Assembly: GCA_902768795.1 (NCBI GenBank)
Contig: CACXMS010000012.1
Span: 1-46,149, forward strand
DNA: 46,149 nt
Origin: an uncultured Eubacteriales bacterium
Lineage (GTDB): Bacteria > Bacillota > Clostridia > Christensenellales > CAG-138
Direction of reading: 5' to 3'
Notes under the pieces: model-generated
What the model saw: only the letters and a program-made list of their open reading frames with translations
Database searches by the model: none
Told to the model about the DNA's origin: nothing
Made by a program: the position numbers and the translations under genes
Shown: positions 23,978 through 31,931 of the stretch, in pieces
Numbering within the stretch: the first letter of the stretch is position 1
Layout: every line of letters begins with the position of its first letter

Positions 23978-24352
23978 TTATGCTTTCCAGAGTCCGTGCA
24001 GATTGCAGTACGCGTACACGGCGACGACCTGCTCGCCCTCCAAGAGCGCAAAGACCGCTTTGGGCGGCTGACCCGGCGCGAGCGCCTTTCTCTGGTTGCC
24101 GGCGGTCGTCTGAACGGCGATCCACTCGATATAGTGCGCGGGCAGCATCGGATGCTCGGCGGCGCCGACGGTGACATACGCCTTGTTGTCCTTCACTTCC
24201 CAGACCGGAACGTGCTTTTCGACCGACGCATCCGTCGTGCCGGGCACGATCTCCTTCATTTTCTGGCCGCAGCAGACCACGGGCACGCCCGCGTCCTTCA
24301 CCTTGGCGACGATGTTTCCGCAATGCTCGCAGATGTAAAACTTCAGTTCCAT
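23978..24352 (-). CDS. dfx: Desulfoferrodoxin (superoxide reductase)
   Basis: 124 residues. The N-terminal desulforedoxin domain has the four cysteines for FeS4 (YICEHCGNIV and VVCCGQKM: Cys8, 11, 27, 28). The catalytic domain has EKHVPV, HPMLPAHYIEWI and YCNLHGLW, supplying Glu, four His and Cys of the mononuclear iron site. It reduces superoxide to peroxide without making oxygen, a typical defence of anaerobes. Electron donor, usually rubredoxin, is not encoded in the window. Confidence 0.95.
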   Translation of the reverse strand: MELKFYICEHCGNIVAKVKDAGVPVVCCGQKMKEIVPGTTDASVEKHVPVWEVKDNKAYVTVGAAEHPMLPAHYIEWIAVQTTAGNQRKALAPGQPPKAVFALLEGEQVVAVYAYCNLHGLWKA

Positions 24353-24429
24353 GCCGATTCCTCCGTTCGTTTTCTGTTTTTATCATAGCATAGGAACCGG
24401 CAAAATACAAGCGGATTCGGGAAAAACCG

Positions 24430-24939
24430 CTATCCGAAAAACAGCCGCGAAAACAGCAGCCCTGCCGCGACGGAAACGAACGAGGCGATCAGCGCGAGCG
24501 GCACGGTAAAGCGCGTTTTGCGGATTCCGACCGACCCGAAATACAGCGCAAGCGTATAGAGCAGCGTTTCGGACGCGCCGAGCAGCACGCTCCCGGTCAT
24601 TCCGACGGCGGAGTCCGGGCCGTATTCGGTAAAGAGGTCGGAGAGCGCCGCGATCGCCGCGCTTCCCGACAGCGGCCGCAGCAGAATCAGCGGCAAAAGG
24701 CGCGCGTCCACGCCGATCGCCTCGGTCACGGGGCGCAAAAAACCGGTCAGAGCGTCGAGCGCGCCGCTGTCCCGCAATACGCCGATCGCGGTCAGCATCG
24801 CCGCAAGGCACGGGAGCAGTTTTTTGAGCAGCGGCAGGGCGCGCTCCGCGCCCTCGAGGAACGCGGAAAACACGCGCACGCGGCACAGCGCCGCGTACGC
24901 GAGCAGCAAAACGATCCCGATCGGAACGACGGCGCTCAT
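24430..24939 (-). CDS. spmB: Spore maturation protein B
   Basis: 169 residues from ATG 24939, overlapping the spmA stop by ATGA. Multi-helix membrane protein: AVVPIGIVLLLAYAALCRV, then FLEGAERALPLLKKLLPCLAAMLTAIGVLRDSGALD and LLPLILLRPLSGSAAIAALSD, the last typical of SpmB and nucleoside-recognition (Gate) proteins. SpmA and SpmB are needed for spore core dehydration. The upstream extension of the frame is out-of-frame spmA and not coding. Confidence 0.9.
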   Translation of the reverse strand: MSAVVPIGIVLLLAYAALCRVRVFSAFLEGAERALPLLKKLLPCLAAMLTAIGVLRDSGALDALTGFLRPVTEAIGVDARLLPLILLRPLSGSAAIAALSDLFTEYGPDSAVGMTGSVLLGASETLLYTLALYFGSVGIRKTRFTVPLALIASFVSVAAGLLFSRLFFG

Positions 24940-25496
24940 CTGTGGATACAGAGCCGGCACAGCAGCACGGTCACGGCGGTCGAGCAGGCGGACGACAGGA
25001 CGACGGGCAACACAACCGCGGCGGCGTGCGCGCTCCCGAAGCTCTGCCTGAGGCCCAGCAGCGTTGCGGGAAACAGCTCGAGGCAGGACGCGTTGACCGC
25101 CAGCAGCACGCACATGCTGTCGGTTGCAACGCCCTTATGCGGATTTTCGGCTTCCATAAGCCGCATCGCCTCGAGGCCGTACGGCGTCGCGGCGTTGCCG
25201 AGCCCGAGCATGTTGCACGAAAGGTTCAGCGCGATCGCGCCGGACGCTTTCCCGGCGTCCGGGAACAGAAACGCGATCGGCTTTCGGAGCGCCCCTGAAA
25301 GCGCGTTCATCAGCGGCGTTTTTTCCAGAACGCCCAGCATCCCCATCCAAAACAGCATGCCGCCCGCCATCGTGACCGTGTTCTGCACGGCGGCTCCGGC
25401 GCCGCCGATCAGCGAGGCGAGCGTCGCGTCGCCGCCCTTTGTAAACAGCTCGGTGACAATCCCGATGCACAAAAGCGCAAAAAATACCATATCCAT
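24936..25496 (-). CDS. spmA: Spore maturation protein A
   Basis: 186 residues if started at ATG 25496, close to the 196 of Bacillus SpmA. No good ribosome site precedes it; a TTG at 25565 would add 23 residues of unlikely sequence. Membrane protein of the Gate family: MVFFALLCIGIVTELF, GGMLFWMGMLGVLEKTPLMNALS, and AIALNLSCNMLGLGNAATPYGLEAMRLME, the conserved SpmA signature. Expressed in the mother cell or forespore during spore maturation. spmB follows directly. Confidence 0.9.
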   Translation of the reverse strand: MDMVFFALLCIGIVTELFTKGGDATLASLIGGAGAAVQNTVTMAGGMLFWMGMLGVLEKTPLMNALSGALRKPIAFLFPDAGKASGAIALNLSCNMLGLGNAATPYGLEAMRLMEAENPHKGVATDSMCVLLAVNASCLELFPATLLGLRQSFGSAHAAAVVLPVVLSSACSTAVTVLLCRLCIHR

Positions 25497-25559
25497 GCGA
25501 TAGTTTACGCCCAAATGCGGCCAAAAAGCATCTTTTTTGAAAACATCCGCCGAAAAAGG

Positions 25560-25587
25560 TTCCAAAACTCCGGTTTTCTGTTATAAT
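25560..25587 (+). promoter_or_regulatory. Promoter of the PBP-murG-methyltransferase operon
   Basis: TTCCAA, 16 bases, TATAAT (25582-25587). The perfect -10 overlaps the first ATG of the PBP frame (25586), so that ATG cannot be the start if this promoter is used. Confidence 0.55.
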
Positions 25588-25654
25588 GATAGCTGTTGAA
25601 TTGTACGCTTTGCGCGTACGGGAGGGAAAATATCCGATCACGGGAGAAACACGC

Positions 25655-27955
25655 TTGAAGAAAACGGTTTGTCTGATTTTATGTATGCTCATTCTGGCCG
25701 GGAGCGCGCTGCAGCTCGGCTGTGCCGGCGCGCCGCGCGGCGGTACGGAGATCTGCATCAAGTTTCTGCAGTATGTCAACGAGGGCTCCTACGGCGCGGC
25801 GTTCGATCTGATCTCCGATTCGCTGAAGAACACGACCGGCGAGCCGACCGAAGGCACGGCGGCGATGATTTCGTACCAGGAATTTGTGGACAAGTATACG
25901 CAGATCTATGACGCGATCGGCGTGCACGGCATTTCCTACGACGTGACCTCCTCCGCGGAGGGCAGCGTGACCGCGACGGTCACGTTTACGCTGACGTATT
26001 CGACCGAAAAGGCGGGCGAGCTGACCAACGATTACACGATGAACGCGCGCTACGAGAACCACCGGTGGGGCGTGCAGTGGTCGCCGGCGCTGATCTTCCC
26101 GCAGCTTCAGTGGGGCGACAAGCTGCTCCTCGGCGTCAACTACCCCAAGCGCGGCGAAATTTTCGACGCGCAGGGCGAACTGCTGGTCAAAAACATCGAC
26201 CCTGTCGCAATCTTCTGCGTTCCGAGCAGCATCAAGGATCCTGAAAAATTCATGGAGCAGGTGCTTGCCATTTCCGAGCTGCAGCCGCGCGGCTCGCTGT
26301 ATCAGGACTGGTACGGCATCGTAAAGAACGCGTCGACGAGCAAAAACTCCTCGGTCGTGCTGTCGCGTATCTATCCCGATCAGCTCGATGAACAGCTCGA
26401 AAACCGCATCCTGGCCGTCGAAGGGCTCGGCATCGACCGCAGCGGCTCCCTGACGAGCACGCGGTTTCGCGCGTATCCGTTCGGCCGCTCGGCGTCGCAC
26501 GTGCTCGGCTTTGCGTCCGTCATCTGGAAGGAAGACCTCGAGCGCTTCGAGGAAGAGGGCAGCGAGATCTACGACGGCGACAGCTGGCTCGGCTATTCCG
26601 GTCTCGAAAAGGAGTTTGAGGAAATCCTGCGCGGCACAAAGGGCAGCTACGCTTACATTCAGGGCGCGGACGGCACGAACCGCATGACGCTGTACAATAT
26701 TGCCGCCACGGACGGCGAGGATCTGCATCTGACGCTCGACATCCGTCTGCAGCAGCGCGTGGAAAAGGTCGTCGAAACGGTCTGCTACGACAAGGCCGTT
26801 TCCGGCACGGTCATCATGCTGAACCCGACGACCGGCGCGGTGCAGGCGATGTACTCGTTCCCGGACTACGACGCGGAATCGTTCAGCCGAGGCACCGTCG
26901 GATCGGTCGCATGGGCCCAGATGGAAAAGGACCCGCAGACGCCGATGTTGAACCGCGCGGTGCAGGGCCTTTACGCGCCCGGATCGACGTTCAAAACGCT
27001 GACCGGGCTCGGCGCGCTCGAAACCGGCACGCTTACGACGGAAGACGTGTTCCCCGACACGGAAACGATCAAGATCGCCGGCGGCAAAAGCCAGAGCGGA
27101 AACTGGAAGGACATCTGGTACGTCGGCCGCGGCGCATGGGCGTTCACGGGCGTGGACACGGTCGCCCGAACCTTCACTTCAAACCGGCACACGCCGATGA
27201 ATATGGAATCGAGCATCATCGACTCGGACAATATCTATTTCTCCTGGGCCGCATTGAACATGGGCTGGGAAAAATTCAAGTCCTATCTGACCTACGTCGG
27301 CATCGGCGAGAAGGTTCCGTTTGAGCTGTCGACGGACAGCGTCTCGCAGATCAAGGAAGAGGACAGCGACGAAACGTGGGACCTGCTCGCGATGTCCGGG
27401 TACGGACAGGGCGAAATTCTGGTCACGCCGCTGCAGATGGCGACGTACATCGGCGGCATCCACAACGGCGGCGTCGCCATGGCGCCGTACATCGTCGACT
27501 CCGTCTGGCAGGCGCAGGGAACGTCGTACGTCAAAACGCAGCAGCACGAGGCGACGGTCTGGAAGACGATGTGCTCGAAGGCGAACGCCGACAAGATGGA
27601 AGAAATGATGAAGGGCGTCTGCGCGCTGCCCGAGGAAAAGGGCGGCACGGCGAAGTACCTCGGCGTGCGGCAGGTGTTCCGCATCGCGGGGAAAACGGGA
27701 ACCGCCGAAATCGGCACCGGCGAAAAGAAGAACAAGGAGCTTGCATGGTTCATCGGCTTCCGTTCGTGCCTCCGCGAGAACGGCTCGGAAGTGAATCCCG
27801 AGGATGAGCGCCTTGTGCTCGTGATGCTGGAGATCGACCTCAACGATCCGCCCGAGGAATACACGCTGATGAAGTTCAAGATCGGACGCGAGCTTCTGAA
27901 AAACAGCGACCTCACCAAGCCCAGTCTTTCCGAAGACTGCGTTGTGAGCGGATAA
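25655..27955 (+). CDS. Class B penicillin-binding protein with NTF2-like (MecA-type) N-terminal domain
   Basis: 766 residues from TTG 25655, eight bases after GGGAG and well downstream of the -10 at 25582. A hydrophobic anchor (KKTVCLILCMLILAGSALQLGC) is followed by an NTF2-like domain (ICIKFLQYVNEGSYGAAFDL to RWGVQWSP), a PBP dimerisation domain (LGVNYPKRGEIFDAQGELL), and the transpeptidase domain: YAPGSTFKT (S-x-x-K), IIDSDNIYF (S-x-N), AGKTGTAE (K-T-G). It crosslinks peptidoglycan. The domain plan is that of MecA/PBP3-like proteins, which are widespread in Firmicutes and do not by themselves mean resistance. A small CCGCAC/GTGCGG hairpin lies between it and murG. Confidence 0.9.
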   Translation: MKKTVCLILCMLILAGSALQLGCAGAPRGGTEICIKFLQYVNEGSYGAAFDLISDSLKNTTGEPTEGTAAMISYQEFVDKYTQIYDAIGVHGISYDVTSSAEGSVTATVTFTLTYSTEKAGELTNDYTMNARYENHRWGVQWSPALIFPQLQWGDKLLLGVNYPKRGEIFDAQGELLVKNIDPVAIFCVPSSIKDPEKFMEQVLAISELQPRGSLYQDWYGIVKNASTSKNSSVVLSRIYPDQLDEQLENRILAVEGLGIDRSGSLTSTRFRAYPFGRSASHVLGFASVIWKEDLERFEEEGSEIYDGDSWLGYSGLEKEFEEILRGTKGSYAYIQGADGTNRMTLYNIAATDGEDLHLTLDIRLQQRVEKVVETVCYDKAVSGTVIMLNPTTGAVQAMYSFPDYDAESFSRGTVGSVAWAQMEKDPQTPMLNRAVQGLYAPGSTFKTLTGLGALETGTLTTEDVFPDTETIKIAGGKSQSGNWKDIWYVGRGAWAFTGVDTVARTFTSNRHTPMNMESSIIDSDNIYFSWAALNMGWEKFKSYLTYVGIGEKVPFELSTDSVSQIKEEDSDETWDLLAMSGYGQGEILVTPLQMATYIGGIHNGGVAMAPYIVDSVWQAQGTSYVKTQQHEATVWKTMCSKANADKMEEMMKGVCALPEEKGGTAKYLGVRQVFRIAGKTGTAEIGTGEKKNKELAWFIGFRSCLRENGSEVNPEDERLVLVMLEIDLNDPPEEYTLMKFKIGRELLKNSDLTKPSLSEDCVVSG

Positions 27956-28025
27956 CCTTCCGAAGCCTTCCCCGCACGCGCTGTGCGGACCGCGCATACA
28001 ATGTTTTAGAGGGGAGAGACATGGT

Positions 28026-29090
28026 ATGAAGAAAATCATCTTTACGGGCGGCGGAACCGCGGGCCACGCGACGCCGAACCTTGCGCTGATGGAAAAGCTC
28101 GACCGGAGCGAATGGGAAGTGCATTATATCGGCACCGCGGACGGCGTCGAAAAGCAGATCGTGGGTTCGCGGGACGACGTGACCTACCACGAGATCGCCT
28201 GGGGAAAACTCCGCCGGTATTTTGACTGGCGGAACTTTACCGACCCGTTCCGCGTCGTCAAAGGGTTTTTCCAGTCCAAAAAAATCATCAAGGCCGTAAA
28301 GCCCGACGTTCTGTTTTCGAAGGGCGGATTCGTTTCCGTGCCGGTCGTCGCCGCGGCAAAGGGCAAATGCCCGGTCGTCGCGCACGAATCGGACTACACG
28401 CCGGGCCTTGCGAACAAGCTCGCCGCGCCGTTTGCGACGACGATCTGCGTCTCCTTCGCCGACACCGTTCAATACGTCAAGGGCGGCAAGGGCGTGCATA
28501 CGGGCACGCCGATCCGGCCCGAGCTGTACCGCGGCAGCCGCGAAAAAGGGCTGGCGTTTACCGGTCTTTCGGGAAAGAAGCCGATTCTTCTGACGGTCGG
28601 CGGCAGTCTCGGCGCGCAGGCAGTCAACGAAAAGCTGCGCGAAGCGCTCCCGCTGCTGCTGCCGGACTTCGACGTCGTACATCTGTGCGGCAAAGGCAAG
28701 GTCGAGCCGGAGCTGAAGGCCGAGGGGTATCTGCAGTACGAGTACATCAACGAACAGATGGCGGATCTGCTCGCCATGGCGGACATCGTGCTCTCGCGCG
28801 CGGGCGCGAACGCGGTCTTTGAACTGCTGGCGCTCCATAAGCCGATGCTGCTCGTGCCTCTGACCGCGAAATCGACGCGCGGCGACCAGCTTCTGAACGC
28901 GGAATACTTTGAAAGCCGCGGCTACGCGAAAAAACTGCTGCAGCCGGATATGACGGCGGTCACGCTGTCCGAAGCGCTGCACGACCTGTATAAAAACCGC
29001 GAAACCTACCGCACGGCGATGGAAAACGCCGAAAACGTGGACGGCACGCAGCCGATCCTCGACGTGATCCTGCGGGCGGCAAACGCATGA
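28026..29090 (+). CDS. murG: MurG-type UDP-GlcNAc:lipid I N-acetylglucosaminyltransferase
   Basis: 354 residues, GAGGGGAGAG upstream. N-terminal loop TGGGTAGHATPNLALME, VLFSKGGFVSVPVV, HESDYTPGLANKL, and C-terminal TVGGSLGAQAVNE and SRAGANAVFELLALHKPMLLVPL are the MurG donor and acceptor motifs. It converts lipid I to lipid II at the membrane. It is not in a division/cell-wall cluster but pairs with a class B PBP and overlaps the next gene (ATGA). It may be the only murG or an extra copy; this cannot be told from the window. Confidence 0.92.
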   Translation: MKKIIFTGGGTAGHATPNLALMEKLDRSEWEVHYIGTADGVEKQIVGSRDDVTYHEIAWGKLRRYFDWRNFTDPFRVVKGFFQSKKIIKAVKPDVLFSKGGFVSVPVVAAAKGKCPVVAHESDYTPGLANKLAAPFATTICVSFADTVQYVKGGKGVHTGTPIRPELYRGSREKGLAFTGLSGKKPILLTVGGSLGAQAVNEKLREALPLLLPDFDVVHLCGKGKVEPELKAEGYLQYEYINEQMADLLAMADIVLSRAGANAVFELLALHKPMLLVPLTAKSTRGDQLLNAEYFESRGYAKKLLQPDMTAVTLSEALHDLYKNRETYRTAMENAENVDGTQPILDVILRAANA

Positions 29091-30493
29091 TCGAATCCCT
29101 TTTGCAAAACTTAACGACCGACGCGGCAGGGGAATCCCTGTCCGCTTTGTGTTCCGAGGCAAAAACGAAAGCGGGCCGCGCGGCGATCGAAGCCGCGCTT
29201 TCGGACCGCTCCGCTTTGTATTCCCTGCTCAAAAGCGACTCGCCCAAGGTTCGTAAAAACACGTACCGTCTGATCGGCGCGCTGCAAAACAAAGAAGATA
29301 TCCGGGCGCTCGAAGAAGCGCTGCAAACGGAAACGACGCTGTTTGCCGTGCCGAGTCTGCTGCTCGCGCTCGGCGCGCTCGGCGCAAAGGACGCCCTTTG
29401 CCGCTACACCGTGCCCGCGTCGGAGGGGCCGGAGCAGGACAAGCACATCGCCGCGATCGAGGCGGCGTACGAGAAAGCCACCCAGCAGTTTGACCGCGTG
29501 AAAGCGGAACCGCTCTGCCGCCTTCCCGCCGCGCGGGAGATCCTCTGCTGCGCGCCGAAGGGGTTCGCGGCGGAGCTTGCCGACGAGCTGGACGGCCTCG
29601 GCTTTTCGGGAACGGTTCAGGGCGACGCGGTGCGGATCGTAACGGCGGACGTCGCAAGGGTGTACCGCGCAGCCTGCATGACCGAAGCGCTGCTGCCGAT
29701 CGCCGAAAAGGTGCCGCTTGAGCCGGCCGCGATCGCAAAAGCGGCGGGCAAATGCATCGGAACGCGGTACCGCATCGAGCTGCGCGGCTATCTCAAGGAC
29801 CGCGCAAAGCTGATCGAGCGGCTCAAAACGCGGCTCGACGGCGTCAACAGCGCGTCGAATTACGATTGCGAGCTGCGGATCCAATGCAGCGGCTCGGCGG
29901 CGGACCTCTTTTGGAAGCTCTGGAACGTGCCGGACGAGCGGTACCCGTGGCGGCGCGAAACGGTTCCCGCGTCGATCCATCCGGCGACGGCGGCCGCGCT
30001 CGCGCGGTACGCGCGGCGGTTTGCCGAAGACGCGCCCGTTGTGTTCGATCCGTTCTGCGGCAGCGGCGCGCTGCTGTTTTCGGCGGAAGCGGCGTACCCG
30101 TGCAGGGGCCTGCTCGGCGTCGATCTTTCCGGCAAAGCCGTTGAGATCGCGCGGCGCAACGCGAAAGCGGGCAAAAGCAAAGCGCGGTTCGTCTGCCGCG
30201 ACATTCTGCGGTTTCAAACGAGCCGCGGCGCGACGCTTCTTATCTCCAACATGCCGTTCGGCAACCGCGTCGGCAGCCACAGGGGGAACGAAGCGCTGTA
30301 TGCGCGGTTCGTGCAAAAGCTCCCGTCGCTGCTTGCGCCGGGCGGCGCGGCGATCCTGTACACCGCCGAAGGCAAGCTGCTCGAACGGCTGCTGCAGGCA
30401 AATCCGCGCCTCGAGCTTCTGTCCACGTTCCGCACCGAAGCGGGCGGGCTATCGCCGTGGGTGTTCGCCGTACGAAACCGCGTTTCCGCGTAA
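29087..30493 (+). CDS. SAM-dependent RNA methyltransferase with helical-repeat N-terminus
   Basis: 468 residues, translationally coupled to murG. Residues 1-130 are HEAT-like helices (SDSPKVRKNTYRLIGALQNKEDI). Residues about 150-290 resemble a THUMP-like segment. The C-terminal third is a Rossmann methyltransferase: VVFDPFCGSGALLFSA (SAM loop) and ISNMPFGNRVG, matching the N-P-P-Y/F type motif of base-modifying enzymes such as RlmL and Trm14/TrmN. Target is probably an exocyclic or ring nitrogen in tRNA or rRNA. The Met in NMPF is unusual. It is the end of the operon; an AGCGCAG/CTGCGCT hairpin (about 30529-30555) and repeat copy E follow. Confidence 0.8.
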   Translation: MIESLLQNLTTDAAGESLSALCSEAKTKAGRAAIEAALSDRSALYSLLKSDSPKVRKNTYRLIGALQNKEDIRALEEALQTETTLFAVPSLLLALGALGAKDALCRYTVPASEGPEQDKHIAAIEAAYEKATQQFDRVKAEPLCRLPAAREILCCAPKGFAAELADELDGLGFSGTVQGDAVRIVTADVARVYRAACMTEALLPIAEKVPLEPAAIAKAAGKCIGTRYRIELRGYLKDRAKLIERLKTRLDGVNSASNYDCELRIQCSGSAADLFWKLWNVPDERYPWRRETVPASIHPATAAALARYARRFAEDAPVVFDPFCGSGALLFSAEAAYPCRGLLGVDLSGKAVEIARRNAKAGKSKARFVCRDILRFQTSRGATLLISNMPFGNRVGSHRGNEALYARFVQKLPSLLAPGGAAILYTAEGKLLERLLQANPRLELLSTFRTEAGGLSPWVFAVRNRVSA

Positions 30494-30557
30494 AACACTG
30501 CAAACAGAAAGTATGAAATCCATCAGCAAAGCGCAGCCCGAAATCCGGACTGCGCTG

Positions 30558-30748
30558 CAGACTGTCGAATAAGGGGCCAGACCGTTTTCGGCGGATTTTG
30601 GAAAAGAATACTTGCAGGTGGAAAAGACGGAAAAGCCGTCTTTTCTTTGATTATACGCCGAAAATTAGCCGGTTTTTCACTCTCAACGTAGCAATAGTAC
30701 TGTCTTCGAGTGAAAATTCCGGCTTCTGTCTCCCTTCTCGGCAGTCTG
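30558..30748 (-). repeat. Structured intergenic repeat, copy E (reverse)
   Basis: Minus-oriented copy between convergent methyltransferase and XRE genes. Seen on the plus strand: GGGGCCAGACCGTTTTCGGC, GAATACTTGCAGGTGG, terminator hairpin AAAAGACGG/CCGTCTTTT (30622-30644), GCCGAAAATTAGCC, a hairpin GCCGG...CCGGC, and CCCTTCTCGGCAGTCTG. The enclosing stem is TTTTCGGCG/CGCCGAAAA rather than TTTGCGGCA/TGCCGCAAA: both sides changed together. Confidence 0.8.
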
Positions 30749-30770
30749 TGTGTTGCGGCTTTACAGATTC

Positions 30771-31043
30771 TTATTTCTTCAAAATACGATCCGGGAACAT
30801 GGAAGCGTTGATCAGCTCGGCAGGATCGATCTGTAAAGCGTCTGCAATGTTGTAGAAAACGTCCATCGAAAAGGCGCGCACCATTCCGGGCGCTTCGATT
30901 GCGCTCAGGTGGGAACGGCTGATGTTCGCTTTCTCCGCAAGCTGCTCCTGCGACATCCCGCGCAATTTCCGAAGGGAGGAGATTGCAATCCCCATCTGAA
31001 TGAACCGATCCCGGTTCTTGAAACTGATCGCATCCTTTGCCAT
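30771..31043 (-). CDS. XRE-family helix-turn-helix regulator
   Basis: 90 residues from ATG 31043 (AAAGGCGG upstream). A minus-strand TATAAT at 31098-31103 rules out the longer start at 31106. The DNA-binding part is IAISSLRKLRGMSQEQLAEKANISRSHLSAIEAPG, a complete HTH_3; the rest (FYNIADALQIDPAELI) finishes the fold. No sensor domain. Divergent from the SLOG gene across a short AT-rich region with four copies of a TTGCTTTAT-type box, probably its operator. Confidence 0.88.
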   Translation of the reverse strand: MAKDAISFKNRDRFIQMGIAISSLRKLRGMSQEQLAEKANISRSHLSAIEAPGMVRAFSMDVFYNIADALQIDPAELINASMFPDRILKK

Positions 31044-31113
31044 GACCGTACCGCCTTTCCATCTCAAATTATAGACTGCCCCGAAAATCGTTACAGCATT
31101 ATACAAAGAGCGA

Positions 31114-31143
31114 TTGACTTATTTATAAAGCAATATGTATAAT
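31114..31143 (+). promoter_or_regulatory. Promoter of the SLOG gene
   Basis: TTGACT, 18 bases, TATAAT. One of the TTGCTTTAT-type boxes (reverse, 31125-31133) lies between the two hexamers, which would suit repression by the divergent XRE protein. Confidence 0.7.
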
Positions 31144-31202
31144 AATAAAAGCAAATAGTTTATAAGAGAGGCAGTTGCTTTATCAAATGATCGTTGCTTT
31201 AT
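31125..31202. promoter_or_regulatory. Four-box putative operator for the XRE regulator
   Basis: ATAAAGCAA (31125-31133), TAAAAGCAA (31146-31154), then the same sequence in the other direction: GTTGCTTTAT at 31174-31183 and again at 31193-31202. Spacing within each pair is about two helical turns (21 and 19 bases). The last box lies inside the SLOG coding region if ATG 31187 is used. Confidence 0.5.
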
Positions 31203-31636
31203 GCGGACATAACGATGTAGCGAATCCGGAAAATGTGCGGCGGTGGCTGGAACAGACAACAGAGGCGCTTATGCAAAGAGGCGCAACGACGTTCTATCTC
31301 GGCGGATACGGCGGGTTTGATCGGTTGGCGGCTTCTGTTTTGTGTAAGGTATCCGCTGAAAACCCTTCCGTAGAATCGATACTTGTTGTCCCGTATCTCA
31401 ATCGAAAGACGGAGAATGATTTCTACGACGGGACAATCTACCCGCCGCTCGAAAACGTCCCGAAGCGATTGGCGATCATCAAGCGAAATGAGTGGATGGT
31501 TGATCATGCCGATGTAATCGTTGCTTATGTGCTCCATGAATGGGGCGGCGCAAACATCATGCTCCGCTATGCGATCCGTAAAGGGAAAGAGATTCTCCGG
31601 TATTCGGCAGGACCGGACACTCCTTCGGCAGTATAA
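31187..31636 (+). CDS. SLOG-family protein, copy 1
   Basis: 149 residues from ATG 31187; a TTG at 31175 with GAGAGG three bases before it is also possible (153 residues). The fold is Rossmann-like: MIVALCGHNDV at the start, ATTFYLGGYGGFDRLAASVL (the G-G-x-G-G-x-D nucleotide-ligand loop), then VVPYL and DHADVIVAYVLHEWGGANIMLRYAIRKGKEIL. This is the DUF1273/YpsA-like branch of the SLOG superfamily, which binds nucleotide-derived ligands. No effector domain is attached. Region is AT-richer than its neighbours and is enclosed by repeat copies E and F. Confidence 0.75.
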   Translation: MIVALCGHNDVANPENVRRWLEQTTEALMQRGATTFYLGGYGGFDRLAASVLCKVSAENPSVESILVVPYLNRKTENDFYDGTIYPPLENVPKRLAIIKRNEWMVDHADVIVAYVLHEWGGANIMLRYAIRKGKEILRYSAGPDTPSAV

Positions 31637-31700
31637 AAACAATCGCGCCTCCCCTTGGTTCGGGGAAGCGCTGCTTTTCGCTTTTATTCTGTTTTTGAGG

Positions 31701-31931
31701 ATGAATTTGTTCTGGCCCCTTATACGACAGCCGAAAAAGGCTGTTCGGGAAGAGCGGCAGAAGCCGTTTTTTCGCCTGAAGCGTGTACTGACGCTACCGC
31801 GAAGGCGAAAAAACGGCTGATTTGCGGCAAAAGATCAAAGAAAAGGCGTTTTTTGCAAAAGCGCCTTTTCTACCTGCAAATACTTTTCATCAAACTCTGC
31901 CGCAAATGTTCTGGCCCCTTATACGGCAGCC
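31701..31931 (+). repeat. Structured intergenic repeat, copy F
   Basis: Forward copy between convergent SLOG and amidase genes, ending flush with the amidase stop codon. Direct repeat at both ends: TTGTTCTGGCCCCTTATACG (left) and AATGTTCTGGCCCCTTATAC (right). Inside: GCCGTTTTTTCGCC/GGCGAAAAAACGGC hairpin, TTTGCGGCA/TGCCGCAAA, terminator hairpin AAAAGGCG/CGCCTTTT (31841-31869), box CCTGCAAATACTTTTC. Confidence 0.85.

Noticed and set aside
30600..30620. AGGAGG in the TACTTGCAGGAGG box of reverse repeat copies as a ribosome site
   Set aside because: Only G has the full AGGAGG; no start codon with an open frame follows in any copy, so it is part of the repeat rather than a translation signal.
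30558..31931. Composite transposon with E and F as insertion sequences
   Set aside because: The repeats encode no transposase and show no target-site duplication I can see; kept only as a weaker finding on repeat-enclosed cargo.
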